The translations under genes and the position numbers were made by a program. Positions 26,019-34,626 of a DNA stretch of 48,439 nt are shown one piece after another. The notes under the pieces are model-generated. The model saw nothing but the letters and a program-made list of their open reading frames with translations, was not told where the DNA came from and made no database searches. Positions within the stretch are counted from its first letter, which is position 1; every line of letters begins with the position of its first letter. This stretch comes from Dehalococcoidia bacterium (GTDB taxonomy: Bacteria; Chloroflexota; Dehalococcoidia; GIF9; UBA5629), in contig DUEX01000007.1 in NCBI GenBank assembly GCA_011170325.1, forward strand, positions 1-48,439. The letters are read 5' to 3'.

Positions 26019-27239
26019 ATGGTAGAAAAGAAGAAGAGAGAACGACCAGCATTTAACAGGTCTATTGCTGCGGCTATAAGCAAACATTACAAAGATGTCC
26101 AAACAAATAAGCCTATGGCTTATCTGCTTATGGCCTCAAACCCTCTTGTGGAGATAGCCTATGCCGCCCGTATTCAGCCTGCCTTCCCGGAGAACTACGC
26201 TTGTGCCTGTGCTGCCGGGCATGCTTCAGCAGGGTACTGTGAAACTGCTGAGGCTTATAACTATAGCCCCGATATATGCTCTTATTGTAGAAACCATCTG
26301 GGCTACATTTATGGCCCCGGCGAAAACCCTCCCACAGGTGGCATAGGGGAGCCAGATTTACTCCTTATAACAAGCAGTGCCTGCACACACTACTTCAAGT
26401 GGTGGGACGCCCTTCACGAAATATATGGCAAACCGCTCATTTTCATTAATACACCTCGAGTAATGGAACCACAGTCAAAGCCTGATTTCTACATGGATTA
26501 TGCTATGAGAGAAATAGAGCAGGCCATCGGTGAGATAGAGAAGGCCGTCGGGGTTAAAATAACCAATGACAAGTTATCAGAAGCGGTGAAACTGAGCGGT
26601 GAGGTCGTTGACTACTGGCAAAAACTGCTGGAGATGCAGAAAGCAGTGCCCTGCCCCATGGACTACAGCGACTTAAGCAATGCATTATTTGTTCTGATAG
26701 TGCTTGCTGGGACTCAGGAGGGCGTAGACCTTATGAGGGAGACTTACAATGAGACAAAGCAACGCGTTAACGAAGGCAAAGGCATATTGTCGAAGGATGA
26801 AGAAAGGCACCGCCTCCTGTGGATAAACATACCGTTTTGGTATAAGCTCGGAATCTTTGGATATTTTGAGGATAGGGGCTGTGTATTTCCCCTCAGTGAT
26901 TATACCCACCATATATGGGGAACTACCAGGATGGATGGCTCCAAGCCCATAGAAAGTCTAGCTCGCAAAGCTTTAGAGGGGGAACTCAACACAAGTGTCG
27001 ATGACCAAATTGACAAGTTGCTTAAGGATGCAAAGGAATATCACATCGATGGTGTAATTGCTCATTCTAATAGAAGTTGTCGAGTACTGTCTGTTGGTAT
27101 GCTAGATGCTGTGGACATAATACGGGAAGAACTCAATATACCGGCATTGGTGCTGGACTGCGACCATACGGATGAAAGGGTTTATTCAGACGCCGAGATT
27201 ATGAATAGGATTGACGCCTTTCTAGAAATGCTGGCGTAA
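26019..27239 (+). CDS. 2-hydroxyacyl-CoA dehydratase / benzoyl-CoA reductase-type subunit (HgdA/BcrB-like)
   Basis: This is the partner subunit of the preceding gene, 406 aa. It is unusually cysteine-rich near the N terminus (ACACAAGHASAGYC and DICSYCRNHLGY), followed by SSACTHYFKWWD and, near the end, HSNRSCRVLSVGMLD and NIPALVLDCDHTDERVY. These are the expected positions for cluster ligands in BcrB/HgdA-type subunits, with extra cysteines. AAGGAT lies about 9 bases before the ATG. The stop codon overlaps the start of the activator gene by one base (TAATG), so all three are coexpressed. It could be a dehydratase or an aromatic ring or double-bond reductase. Confidence 0.85.
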   Translation: MVEKKKRERPAFNRSIAAAISKHYKDVQTNKPMAYLLMASNPLVEIAYAARIQPAFPENYACACAAGHASAGYCETAEAYNYSPDICSYCRNHLGYIYGPGENPPTGGIGEPDLLLITSSACTHYFKWWDALHEIYGKPLIFINTPRVMEPQSKPDFYMDYAMREIEQAIGEIEKAVGVKITNDKLSEAVKLSGEVVDYWQKLLEMQKAVPCPMDYSDLSNALFVLIVLAGTQEGVDLMRETYNETKQRVNEGKGILSKDEERHRLLWINIPFWYKLGIFGYFEDRGCVFPLSDYTHHIWGTTRMDGSKPIESLARKALEGELNTSVDDQIDKLLKDAKEYHIDGVIAHSNRSCRVLSVGMLDAVDIIREELNIPALVLDCDHTDERVYSDAEIMNRIDAFLEMLA

Positions 27240-28066
27240 TGGCTCTTATGTTTGCTGGCATAGACATAGGCTCTGCATCGACCAAAGCCATCTTAATGGC
27301 TGACAGCCAGATTATAAGCTATCATATAATACCTTCCGGTAGCGACTTTGCCGAAAGTTCTCAGGTGGCTCTGGATGAAGCTCTAAACAAGTCAAATAGT
27401 GCCTTTAAAGATATTGCCGGTGCAGTTACGACAGGCTACGGAAGATATATTACTGAAATAAATGCTGAAGCTGTTACCGAAATAACTTGCGCCGCTCGTG
27501 GCGCTTCTTTTCTCTGTGCTGATACCAAAGCGATAGTAGATATTGGTGGACAGGATACTAAAGTAATCAAAATTGGCAAAGGTGGTCGCGTTCTCGACTT
27601 TGTCCTCAACGATAAGTGCGCTGCTGGCACCGGTAGATTTATTGAGAGAATCGCTACCTCTCTGGGACTTGGTTTAGATGAATTTGCTGCTAGGTCTGTA
27701 GGCTCGATGACAAAGTTGCCAATATCCAGTACCTGTACAGTTTTTGCTGAGACAGAAGTCATTTCTAGGATATCAAAAGGAGAATCGCTGGATGGCATTA
27801 TTAGGGGGGTCCATAGTGCACTCGCTGCCAGAATTTATGGCCTAGCCCAAAGACTTAAGATTCAAGAGGCAGTAGTTGCCTGCGGGGGAGGTGCCCTCAA
27901 TGCTGGCCTGATGAAAGAACTTAGGGATTTAACAGGTGATATCACCTTACCTCCTACGGGGATAGACCCAAGGTTGCTACCGGCAATAGGAGCTGCACTA
28001 ATAGCTACAGAACGTTATGCCCTTAATCCTGTCAAACATTCTAAGTTGTCCCGGCCCGGCGTATAG
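27239..28066 (+). CDS. ATP-dependent activator (HgdC/BcrA-type, BadF/BadG/BcrA/BcrD family)
   Basis: This homodimeric [4Fe-4S] ATPase injects an electron at low potential into the dehydratase/reductase core. The 275-aa product has the ASKHA phosphate motif GIDIGSASTKA, the second motif DIGGQDTKVI, the cluster-binding cysteine in NDKCAAGTGRF and the second one in SSTCTVFAETEV, and the adenosine motif VVACGGGALN. Only one activator gene is present, which resembles hydroxyacyl-CoA dehydratases (one activator) more than the four-subunit benzoyl-CoA reductases (two). It overlaps the upstream gene by one base. Confidence 0.92.
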   Translation: MALMFAGIDIGSASTKAILMADSQIISYHIIPSGSDFAESSQVALDEALNKSNSAFKDIAGAVTTGYGRYITEINAEAVTEITCAARGASFLCADTKAIVDIGGQDTKVIKIGKGGRVLDFVLNDKCAAGTGRFIERIATSLGLGLDEFAARSVGSMTKLPISSTCTVFAETEVISRISKGESLDGIIRGVHSALAARIYGLAQRLKIQEAVVACGGGALNAGLMKELRDLTGDITLPPTGIDPRLLPAIGAALIATERYALNPVKHSKLSRPGV

Positions 28067-28230
28067 GTGGTTAAGTTGAAACTTAGACACAAATTTAAAA
28101 TCCTCCAAGAATCCTGACAGCTTAGGAAGAATTAGAATGAAAAAGAGAGGCCCCAAATTATGGCCCGAGATATATTCAAGCCGTAGGTAGCGATACTGCA
28201 AAGTCATTATAGAAGGTAGGAGAATTTAAC

Positions 28231-29991
28231 ATGGCCGAAAGAACGAAGACCACAAAGGAAATCTTGGAGGAGAAGTTAGCGGGTAGGGAGCGTATTCCTC
28301 TGTACAGTCCTAAAGCTCTTGATAAACTGCGCCAAGAGTTTGACCAGTGGAAGAATACAGTAGTTCGTGAAGAAGACCAGAAAAACTGGCAAGTAACTCC
28401 CCATACAATTTTAGGGTCTGACATTCCCAGGGAAATGCTCTATACGCCACTTAGTAATCCCGATTTTGACTATACGCAAGATTTAGGTAATTCAGGGCAA
28501 CAGCCTTTTACTAGGGGCATACACGCCAATATGTATCGTGGCAGAGAATTCACTATGCGCCAACTCACTGGTTTTGGTGCGCCCGAAGACACTAACCAGA
28601 GAATAAAATTCATGTTAGCCCATGGTGCTACAGGAATAAACATCATTTTTGACCTTCCTACAATTCAAATGTATGACTCGGATGAGCCTATATCTACAGG
28701 TCAAGTTGGCATGTCGGGAGTTGCTATTGATTCGGTGGATGATATGGACCTGCTATTTAAAGATATACCTCTTGATAAGGTAACAGCTTCATTGGTTACT
28801 CACTACCCATCAAACACTGCGATATTGTTTCCCATGTACCTGGTGCTGGCCGAGCGGAGAGGCATCCCCTGGGATAAATTAGCCGGCAGTGTGCAGAACG
28901 ATATAACTATGGAAGAAGTGGTTCGTAGTGGGCCTGAATATATACCACCTCAAGATTGCTTCAGGACACAGTGTGACAACATAGAGTTCATCAGGCAAAA
29001 TGTGCCCCGATGGAACTTCATCACCTACAATGGCTACAATCTGCGGGAGTTCGGAACTTCCGGTATTACCGAGATGTCAGTAGCTGTAGCTAATGCTATC
29101 GGAACCGTTGAAGAGATGCTGAGAAGAGGACATGATGTTGATTGGGTGGCAGAGAGGTTAGCGTTTTTCTGGTCCCCCGCCAATGATTTCTTCGAAGAAG
29201 TTGCCAGAGTAAGAGCGGTGAGGAGGCTATGGTACAAGATAATGAGATATAGGTTTAATGCCAAGAGTACTAGGTCTTTGTGGATGAGATGCCATGTACA
29301 GACGTCCGGCATTTCGCTGATAAGGCAAGAGCCTCTGAATAATATCATAAGGGCAGCCTATCATGCTTTGTCTGCTGTACTGGGGGGTGTTCAGTCTTTG
29401 CATGTAGACTCATATGACGAAGCCTACTCTGTGCCTACAGAACAGGCAGCACTACTATCACTGCGGACTCAGCAAATCATTCAGGCAGAGACGGGAGTCA
29501 CCGAGGTGGTTGACCCTCTGGGGGGCTCTTTTTACGTGGAAGCTCTGACTAACGATATTGAAACAAGAATTCTTGATGAGGTGGATGAGATTGAGAAGAT
29601 GGGTGGTTATGTTGCAACTATCGAACAGGGTTGGTTGCATCGAAAGATTACCGAATATTTCTACCATGAACGAAGTAACATTGAACAAGGTGATATAAGA
29701 GTAGTTGGCTATAATATCCATAAAGCTCCTGGTGAACTACCCCCGATTGATGTCTTTCGGTATCCAGAGGGTGTGGAACAAAAGCAGAAGGCAAGATTAG
29801 CCACATTAAGAGAGCGAAGGGATAATGAGAAGGTAAATAGTGCCCTCACTGCACTTCGAGAAGCTTGCAAGAGAAAGGAGAACGTGGTACCCTACACCAC
29901 TGAGTGTGCTAGGGCTGGTTGCTCAGAGGGGGAGATGTTTAAGGTATTTAAGCAAGCGTATGGCCTGTGGAGACCGCCCACACTCTGGTGA
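28231..29991 (+). CDS. B12-dependent acyl-CoA mutase, large subunit, with altered active site
   Basis: The 586-aa product is the TIM-barrel substrate-binding subunit of the methylmalonyl-CoA mutase family, as a separate polypeptide. Family blocks are clear: TRGIHANMYRGREFTMRQ, FDLPTIQMYDSDEP, SVQNDITMEEVVR, CHVQTSG, and VDPLGGSFYVE. By hand alignment to Propionibacterium mutase, R82 and R207 are kept (R105, R232), but Tyr89 is Leu112, Ala116 is Ile139, and the catalytic His244 (GYH) is Asn270 (GYN). The substrate is therefore probably not methylmalonyl-CoA. AGGTAGGAG precedes the ATG. It follows the dehydratase trio by 164 bases and precedes the B12-binding subunit by 64. Confidence 0.88.
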   Translation: MAERTKTTKEILEEKLAGRERIPLYSPKALDKLRQEFDQWKNTVVREEDQKNWQVTPHTILGSDIPREMLYTPLSNPDFDYTQDLGNSGQQPFTRGIHANMYRGREFTMRQLTGFGAPEDTNQRIKFMLAHGATGINIIFDLPTIQMYDSDEPISTGQVGMSGVAIDSVDDMDLLFKDIPLDKVTASLVTHYPSNTAILFPMYLVLAERRGIPWDKLAGSVQNDITMEEVVRSGPEYIPPQDCFRTQCDNIEFIRQNVPRWNFITYNGYNLREFGTSGITEMSVAVANAIGTVEEMLRRGHDVDWVAERLAFFWSPANDFFEEVARVRAVRRLWYKIMRYRFNAKSTRSLWMRCHVQTSGISLIRQEPLNNIIRAAYHALSAVLGGVQSLHVDSYDEAYSVPTEQAALLSLRTQQIIQAETGVTEVVDPLGGSFYVEALTNDIETRILDEVDEIEKMGGYVATIEQGWLHRKITEYFYHERSNIEQGDIRVVGYNIHKAPGELPPIDVFRYPEGVEQKQKARLATLRERRDNEKVNSALTALREACKRKENVVPYTTECARAGCSEGEMFKVFKQAYGLWRPPTLW

Positions 29992-30055
29992 ACCTAGTGC
30001 CTATCCATTTATTCAGCAAGTAAGCTTGGACAAAACATGGAGGAGTTATACGGCG

Positions 30056-30463
30056 ATGGAAGGCAAAGTTAAGGTATTATTATCGAAACTTGGTTTAGAT
30101 GTTCACAATAGGGGCGTTATCACTGTAGCAAAAGAATTAAGAGATGCAGGTATGGAGGTCATTTACATAGGCAATTCACTTCCAAAAGAAATAATTGAGA
30201 CGGCTATTCAAGAAGATGTTGATGTTGTCGGGGTAAGTTCTCTGGGAGGTGCACATCTCACCCTTGGTGGCTTGCTTATTGAGCAAGCTAAACAGAAGGG
30301 GCTCAAAGACCGTATGATATTTCTCATTGGAGGTGTTTTCTCACCAGCTGATGCTGTGAGACTCCAGCAAATAGGATTTGATGGTGTGGTTTCACCTGGG
30401 GCAGCCAGGGAAGAAATAGCCTCATCTATACGCGAGATGGTATCCAGCAGAATTGTTAGATAA
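30056..30463 (+). CDS. B12-binding small subunit of the acyl-CoA mutase
   Basis: This 135-aa protein is a stand-alone Rossmann-like cobalamin-binding domain. It keeps the DxHxxG motif (D15, H17, G20 in GLDVHNRG); the histidine replaces the lower base and coordinates cobalt. SSLGGAHLTL and LIGGVFSPADA supply the other nucleotide-tail contacts. It should pair with the large subunit upstream to form an active mutase. The start ATG 30056 is chosen because GGAGGAG lies about 10 bases upstream; the longer upstream frame overlaps the large-subunit gene and is not protein-like. Confidence 0.92.
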   Translation: MEGKVKVLLSKLGLDVHNRGVITVAKELRDAGMEVIYIGNSLPKEIIETAIQEDVDVVGVSSLGGAHLTLGGLLIEQAKQKGLKDRMIFLIGGVFSPADAVRLQQIGFDGVVSPGAAREEIASSIREMVSSRIVR

Positions 30464-30470
30464 TTCTTAA

Positions 30471-30716
30471 CGTGGGATTCATGAATACAAAGAGCTCTTT
30501 GTGACAGGCAAACGATGGGAGCTGGTTGGTAGGGAACTGACAAGAAAGTCAACCAGTTGATCGGTATCTGGTTGGATCTCATGTTATGAATTAGGTAGAA
30601 AAGCGGGTAGATATGCATCAGGGGCCGTTTTTGGCGGCCAAGCTCAGGCTGACATCACCATAACCAAAGCAGACTGGCTCTTGGGATATAAGAAAGGAGA
30701 CTATATTGGAGCATGA
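30471..30716 (+). pseudogene. Broken small gene with an in-frame TGA between mutase and MaoC genes
   Basis: One reading frame runs through this apparent gap: IHEYKELFVTGKRWELVGR and then ELTRKSTS, a TGA at 30558-30560, then SVSGWISCYELGRKAGRY, ASGAVFGGQAQADITITK and ADWLLGYKKGDYIGA to a TGA at 30714-30716 that overlaps the MaoC start. Both halves look like real protein. The part ADITITKADWLLGYKKG vaguely recalls the end of SCP2-type lipid-carrier domains, which would fit an acyl-CoA operon, but this is weak. No ATG or ribosome-binding site precedes it; GTG 30501 is the only usual start codon. Confidence 0.4.
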
Positions 30717-31140
30717 TAAGAATTCCACTCTGAAGTCGCTTGGCATTGATATAGGGGTGAAGACCAACCACATGAAGACCGTAACCGAGGCAGACATTGT
30801 GCTCTTTGCCGGTGTATCCGGAGATTTTAATCCGGTGCATGTATGCGAAGAATATGCCAAAAAGACATTATTTGGTGGTAGGATTGCCCATGGGATGCTA
30901 GCCCTGGCATTGATATCGGCTGCTTTGGCCAAATTACCGGGTCTGGTGATATACCTTTCTCAAAGCGCCAAATTTTTGAAACCTATCAAGATTGGCGATT
31001 CCATTACTGCCGTGGCCGAGGTGATGGACAAAGATGATAGCAAGGCAATCCTGCACATAAAAACCATATGTGTGAATCAGGATAATGAAATAGTGGTCGA
31101 TGGGGAGGCTAAGGCGAAAATTTACGAGCCACCATCTTAA
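30706..31140 (+). CDS. MaoC-like (R)-specific enoyl-CoA hydratase
   Basis: The 144-aa product is a single hot-dog-fold MaoC domain that adds water across trans-2-enoyl-CoA or removes it from (R)-3-hydroxyacyl-CoA. The catalytic Asp40 and His45 are in GDFNPVH, followed by the conserved FGGRIAHGML helix. Translation starts at TTG 30706, with AAAGGAGA 6 bases upstream. Its neighbours are a B12 mutase and an acyl-CoA dehydrogenase, so it probably handles an intermediate of the same acyl-CoA pathway. Confidence 0.9.
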   Translation: MEHDKNSTLKSLGIDIGVKTNHMKTVTEADIVLFAGVSGDFNPVHVCEEYAKKTLFGGRIAHGMLALALISAALAKLPGLVIYLSQSAKFLKPIKIGDSITAVAEVMDKDDSKAILHIKTICVNQDNEIVVDGEAKAKIYEPPS

Positions 31141-31211
31141 TTAATCGACCCTTATACTAAATTACTGCTGAGCCTTGCTGTCATTACTATAAAGCTATAA
31201 GGGAGGAAATC

Positions 31212-32351
31212 ATGGATTTTCTGCTGACGGAAGAAGAGCGTATGTTCAAGCGGCAGATTCGGGAATTTGTCACTAAGGAGATTGAGCCATTTTCTGCGGA
31301 ATGGGACCGAAGGGATGAGTTTGCTGCAGATAGCTTTAAGAAATTAGCCAGCCAAGGATTAACTGGTCTGACAATCCCTGAACAGTATGGGGGCCAAGGG
31401 GGAGGGGTAATCCACTTTGCCATCGCGATGCAGGAGATAAGTAGGGCATGCGTTTCCACAGCTCTGACTTTAGACACCCATCTGGCCGTGTCGGTGCGTC
31501 CTATCTATAAGAATGGCACCGAAGAGCAACGGCAACGCTTGGTAGTCCCAGCGGCTAAGGGAGAGAAGATATGCGCTTTTGCCCTCACCGAACGCAGTGC
31601 CGGGAGTGATGCCGCAGCTATGGAAACCACCGCCAAGAGGGAAGGCGATGAATGGGTCATTAATGGCGCCAAGTGTTTTATCACTAACGGTAACGTGGCT
31701 GATATCGTCCTCCTTTTGGCTACAATAGATAAGACACTTAAGACAAGGGGCATTACTGCTTTCATCATAGAGAAGGGGACTGCCGGCTTTTCAATAGGCA
31801 AAATAGAAAAAAAGATGGGCATCCGGGGCACCAGCAACGCCGAACTCTTCCTTGATAATTGTCGCATCCCTATGACCAACCAGCTGGGTGAGGCAGGCCG
31901 AGGTTTTCCCCTCGCCCTAGCCGCTTTGGATGAGGCAAGGGTAGGCATTGCCTGCCAGGCTGCAGGTTTGGCTGAGGGCGCACTGGACGCTTCCATAACC
32001 TATTCTAAAGAGCGCCAGCAATTTGGCCAACCCGTCGCCGAATTTCAAGCTATCCAATGGATGTTAGCCGATATGGCTACCTCAATTGACGCCGCTTGGC
32101 TTTTAGCCTATCGGGCAGCTCGCCTGGCTGATGCCGGGCAGCGCTTCACCAAAGAGGCAGCCCAAGCTAAGCTCTTTGCCAGCGAGATGGCGGTAGAGGT
32201 CACCAGACAAGCTATCCAAATCCATGGCGGCTACGGCTACATGAGGGACCTGCCCCTCGAGCGGTTCTACCGGGACGCCAAGATAACCGAAATCTACGAG
32301 GGGACTTCGGAGATGCAGCGGCTAGTCATCTCTCGAGGTCTTCTCGCTTGA
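31212..32351 (+). CDS. Acyl-CoA dehydrogenase
   Basis: This FAD enzyme introduces the alpha,beta double bond into an acyl-CoA. The 379-aa length and blocks fit the short-chain group: FALTERSAGSDAA for the flavin and substrate site, WVINGAKCFITNG, the MGIRGTSNAELFLDNCRIP strand, QLFGQPVAEFQ-like helix (QFGQPVAEFQ) and HGGYGYMRDLPLERFYRDAK. The catalytic base is Glu363 in IYEGTSEMQ. GGGAGGAA precedes the ATG. Electron-transfer flavoprotein genes are not in this window. It is the last gene of the acyl-CoA locus; the 236 bases after it show no gene. Confidence 0.94.
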   Translation: MDFLLTEEERMFKRQIREFVTKEIEPFSAEWDRRDEFAADSFKKLASQGLTGLTIPEQYGGQGGGVIHFAIAMQEISRACVSTALTLDTHLAVSVRPIYKNGTEEQRQRLVVPAAKGEKICAFALTERSAGSDAAAMETTAKREGDEWVINGAKCFITNGNVADIVLLLATIDKTLKTRGITAFIIEKGTAGFSIGKIEKKMGIRGTSNAELFLDNCRIPMTNQLGEAGRGFPLALAALDEARVGIACQAAGLAEGALDASITYSKERQQFGQPVAEFQAIQWMLADMATSIDAAWLLAYRAARLADAGQRFTKEAAQAKLFASEMAVEVTRQAIQIHGGYGYMRDLPLERFYRDAKITEIYEGTSEMQRLVISRGLLA

Positions 32352-32587
32352 CGTCAAGGCAATAACCTAAAGGCAGTCCCAAGGCCACTGCCAAGCCGAG
32401 AGACCGTCTGGGTACCACCATTTAAATCCTGCCAAGTTTAGGTTTTCGCTGCTTGACGAAAGCCTACCCTTCTCTTGTCTCTATGTCTACGTGATGCCCT
32501 GACAGCACGATCAAAAAACGGTTTATATCCTTTAAGATAGCCAAGATTTCAGTGGCTTCAAGAGGGCAAAGATAGGTTTAGCCACGA

Positions 32588-32878
32588 TTACTTTTTCTTT
32601 AAACTAGCTATAAAGCCATCAACACTGAGAGCTGCCATAGTCAACGTCTGAAGAGTGCCTCTAGCGCCTAACTCCACAGCTATCTTGCTGACGACCTCAT
32701 TGCTTGGAGCATCCAGAACGTTTATAAAATCATAGGGGCCAAGCAACGCGTATTGAGTCAATACCTTAGCCCCCATAGCTTCAACTTCCTTGTTGACTTC
32801 CTTTATCCGCTCCGGTTTGTCCTTTATAGTCTTCCTACCCTCATCGGTCAGCGTTGTTAACATTACATAAACAGGCAT
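32588..32878 (-). CDS. GYD domain protein
   Basis: The 96-aa product matches the GYD family, small alpha/beta proteins resembling dimeric Lrp ligand-binding domains. The blocks are YVMLTTLTDEGRKTIKD, RIKEVNKEVEAMGAKVL and ALLGPYDFINVLDAP, where GPYD takes the place of the usual GxYD. Function is not established; a sensor or small-molecule-binding role is likely. The ATG at 32878 has a perfect AGGAGGT about 8 bases upstream; a GTG 9 bases earlier overlaps that site and is rejected. It is convergent with the acyl-CoA dehydrogenase gene. Confidence 0.85.
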   Translation of the reverse strand: MPVYVMLTTLTDEGRKTIKDKPERIKEVNKEVEAMGAKVLTQYALLGPYDFINVLDAPSNEVVSKIAVELGARGTLQTLTMAALSVDGFIASLKKK

Positions 32879-33035
32879 TGCTTCCACCTCCTCTTAAAAT
32901 TTCGAATTGGTTATACCCTCCTGAAGCCTTTATCAATTCTAGCAGATTCTGAGAACAATTCAAGCTTCTTTATTTAAATCGGAGTATTTAGTTGTTACCC
33001 TGAGCAACAGCAAGATGTCCTTAGATTGCTCGCCT

Positions 33036-33097
33036 TAGATTCTTCGCAGAATTTACCCTGAGCTACCTGAGATTCTTCGCTTCGCTCAGAATGACAG
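33036..33097. repeat. Short imperfect palindromic repeats (GATTCTTCGC family)
   Basis: Two related units lie side by side: TTAGATTCTTCGCAGAAT at 33036-33053 and GAGATTCTTCGCTTCGCTC followed by AGAATGAC at 33069-33095. The second can fold through ATTCT and AGAAT. Similar units with TTCGCTTCGCTCAGAATGAC are a familiar intergenic repeat in environmental genomes. They separate the GYD gene from the receiver gene. Confidence 0.6.
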
Positions 33098-33158
33098 AAG
33101 ACAAAGGGCTCAGAATAATGAGTAGGATTACTATACGATGTCTTGAATTATTGGTGCC

Positions 33159-33554
33159 CTACTCAGCTGGGTTTTCGTCCTTTGCTCGACTGCTTTGTGC
33201 CAGCACCCTGATAGCTTCCAGCAAGACCTCGCGTCTGCAATCCTTCGTTAAGTACCAGCTAGCTCCAGCGGCGAGTGCATCCCCAACGTAATCACCATAG
33301 ACTGTCAAAAACAAGACCTTGACATCAGGGAAACTCCCCTTGATGCGTCGAGTTGCTTCTGTGCCATCTATCTGAGGTAGTTGAGCATCCATCAAAATGA
33401 CATCAGGGTGCAATTTCTCTGCTTGCGCCACCGCATCTAAACCATCCACAGCCTTACCCACCACCTCAATGTCATCGTGGGGCCCGAGGATACTACTCAG
33501 CCCCTCCCTCACTACTTCATTGTCATCGACTATTAGCACTTTGATCTTCTCCAT
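33159..33554 (-). CDS. Stand-alone response regulator receiver
   Basis: The 131-aa product is a CheY-like receiver with no output domain. The acidic pocket is D10-D11, the phospho-acceptor D56 lies in VILMDAQLP, followed by LFLTVYGD and the lysine in YLTKDCRR. The last 15 residues are a short charged tail. GGGAGGT precedes the ATG. No kinase is adjacent; the kinase/LuxR pair 1-4 kb to the right on the same strand could be a partner, because the receiver resembles that of the LuxR protein. Confidence 0.92.
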   Translation of the reverse strand: MEKIKVLIVDDNEVVREGLSSILGPHDDIEVVGKAVDGLDAVAQAEKLHPDVILMDAQLPQIDGTEATRRIKGSFPDVKVLFLTVYGDYVGDALAAGASWYLTKDCRREVLLEAIRVLAQSSRAKDENPAE

Positions 33555-33603
33555 TTTACCTCCCTAACATCAAAGTCTGCTTTTTTAATATACCCTATCT
33601 TGC

Positions 33604-34473
33604 CTAATTAGTCATCAAGGTGGCCACAACCCATCGTGTCCATCCTGCACGCAAACTCCCGGGCAAAAGCGGAGCCGAGTGAAAACCACCCCTGTCAAAA
33701 AGGAAGCCCTTGGGCTTCTCAGCTTTTTTATAGAGTTCCAGCACTGCCTGATATGGGGTCAAACTATCTCCTTGACAGTGGACAAAAAGCTTCGAGCAGT
33801 TTTTAAGCTCACACAAGGCGGTCGACATCTTTGCCCTTGTTACTACTTCCAGGAACCCTCGCCAATCAACACGTTGCTGATAACCTGCCAAATGCACCCA
33901 GAGGTGCCATAACAGAGCAAACGGTCCTTTTAGCCAGGGGAATACACCATCCCGTCGATACTCCTCAAAACCACTGTCCTTGTTAACCCAATTCTCAAGG
34001 AGAAAGGAAGCAACGTCCGCCAGCTTGCCACCTAGCTCTGGCGGACATGATAGGGCTATTAGAGCATGCGGGTTGACTTGGCGAGCAGCTAGGATAGCTG
34101 CCATAGCTCCCATGCTATGCCCGGCAAGAGCAATACGTCTTCTGTCAATGCCGGGAAAGTCGGACAAAAAGTGCCAAGCATCAACAACATCTACTACTAT
34201 ATTCCCGTCCAATATACCACCACTGCCGCCATGACCACGAAAATCGAAAATAAGCACTGCCACCCCACAATTGGCGATAATTCGAGCACCAGTTTCCACA
34301 GCACGGTAACTTGACCCAAACCCATGACACAGGATAGCACCAGGCACAGGATGCCGCTTATTTGGGAACAGGATTTCCCCTGCGAGCTTCACCTCTCCGC
34401 TGCCAAAAGTCACAGGGAACCTGCTAAGTTCAGCCTGTGTCCCTTTGTCCATGTTAGCTTTTCCCTTCATCAT
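33604..34473 (-). CDS. Alpha/beta hydrolase
   Basis: The 289-aa product has an alpha/beta-hydrolase core: the oxyanion segment ILCHGFGSSY, the strand LIFDFRGHGGSGG, the nucleophile elbow GHSMGAM, an acid region with FVHCQGDSLTPYQAV and the catalytic histidine in DRGGFHSAPLLPG. It is probably a cytoplasmic esterase or acyl hydrolase; substrate unknown. The start is uncertain between ATG 34473, 34470 and 34452; AAGGG lies about 11 bases before the last. It lies alone between the orphan receiver and a strong terminator. Confidence 0.88.
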   Translation of the reverse strand: MMKGKANMDKGTQAELSRFPVTFGSGEVKLAGEILFPNKRHPVPGAILCHGFGSSYRAVETGARIIANCGVAVLIFDFRGHGGSGGILDGNIVVDVVDAWHFLSDFPGIDRRRIALAGHSMGAMAAILAARQVNPHALIALSCPPELGGKLADVASFLLENWVNKDSGFEEYRRDGVFPWLKGPFALLWHLWVHLAGYQQRVDWRGFLEVVTRAKMSTALCELKNCSKLFVHCQGDSLTPYQAVLELYKKAEKPKGFLFDRGGFHSAPLLPGSLRAGWTRWVVATLMTN

Positions 34474-34566
34474 ATCCTGTTAACCCTGTCCTTCATCACC
34501 TTCTATTTCAAATTTACTCCCTTACCTTCGCCCCGTAATCAGGAGAGTAGGTGGTTTTATAAAAAG

Positions 34567-34596
34567 AAAAAGGTTGACCCTAAGGTCAACCTTTTT
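34567..34596 (-). terminator. Intrinsic terminator of the glyS-sbcD-kinase-regulator operon
   Basis: A perfect 13-base inverted repeat (AAAAAGGTTGACC and GGTCAACCTTTTT) with a 4-base loop lies 30 bases after the LuxR-type regulator. On the minus strand it ends in TTTTTCTTTTT, an ideal terminator; it could also work on the plus strand. Confidence 0.9.
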
Positions 34597-34626
34597 ACCG
34601 ATGCAGGGGGTCATGCTTTGGTGTGA

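Noticed and set aside
32372-32392. Hairpin GGCAGT/ACTGCC after the acyl-CoA dehydrogenase gene
   Set aside because: The stem is short and no T run follows, so it is not called as a terminator.
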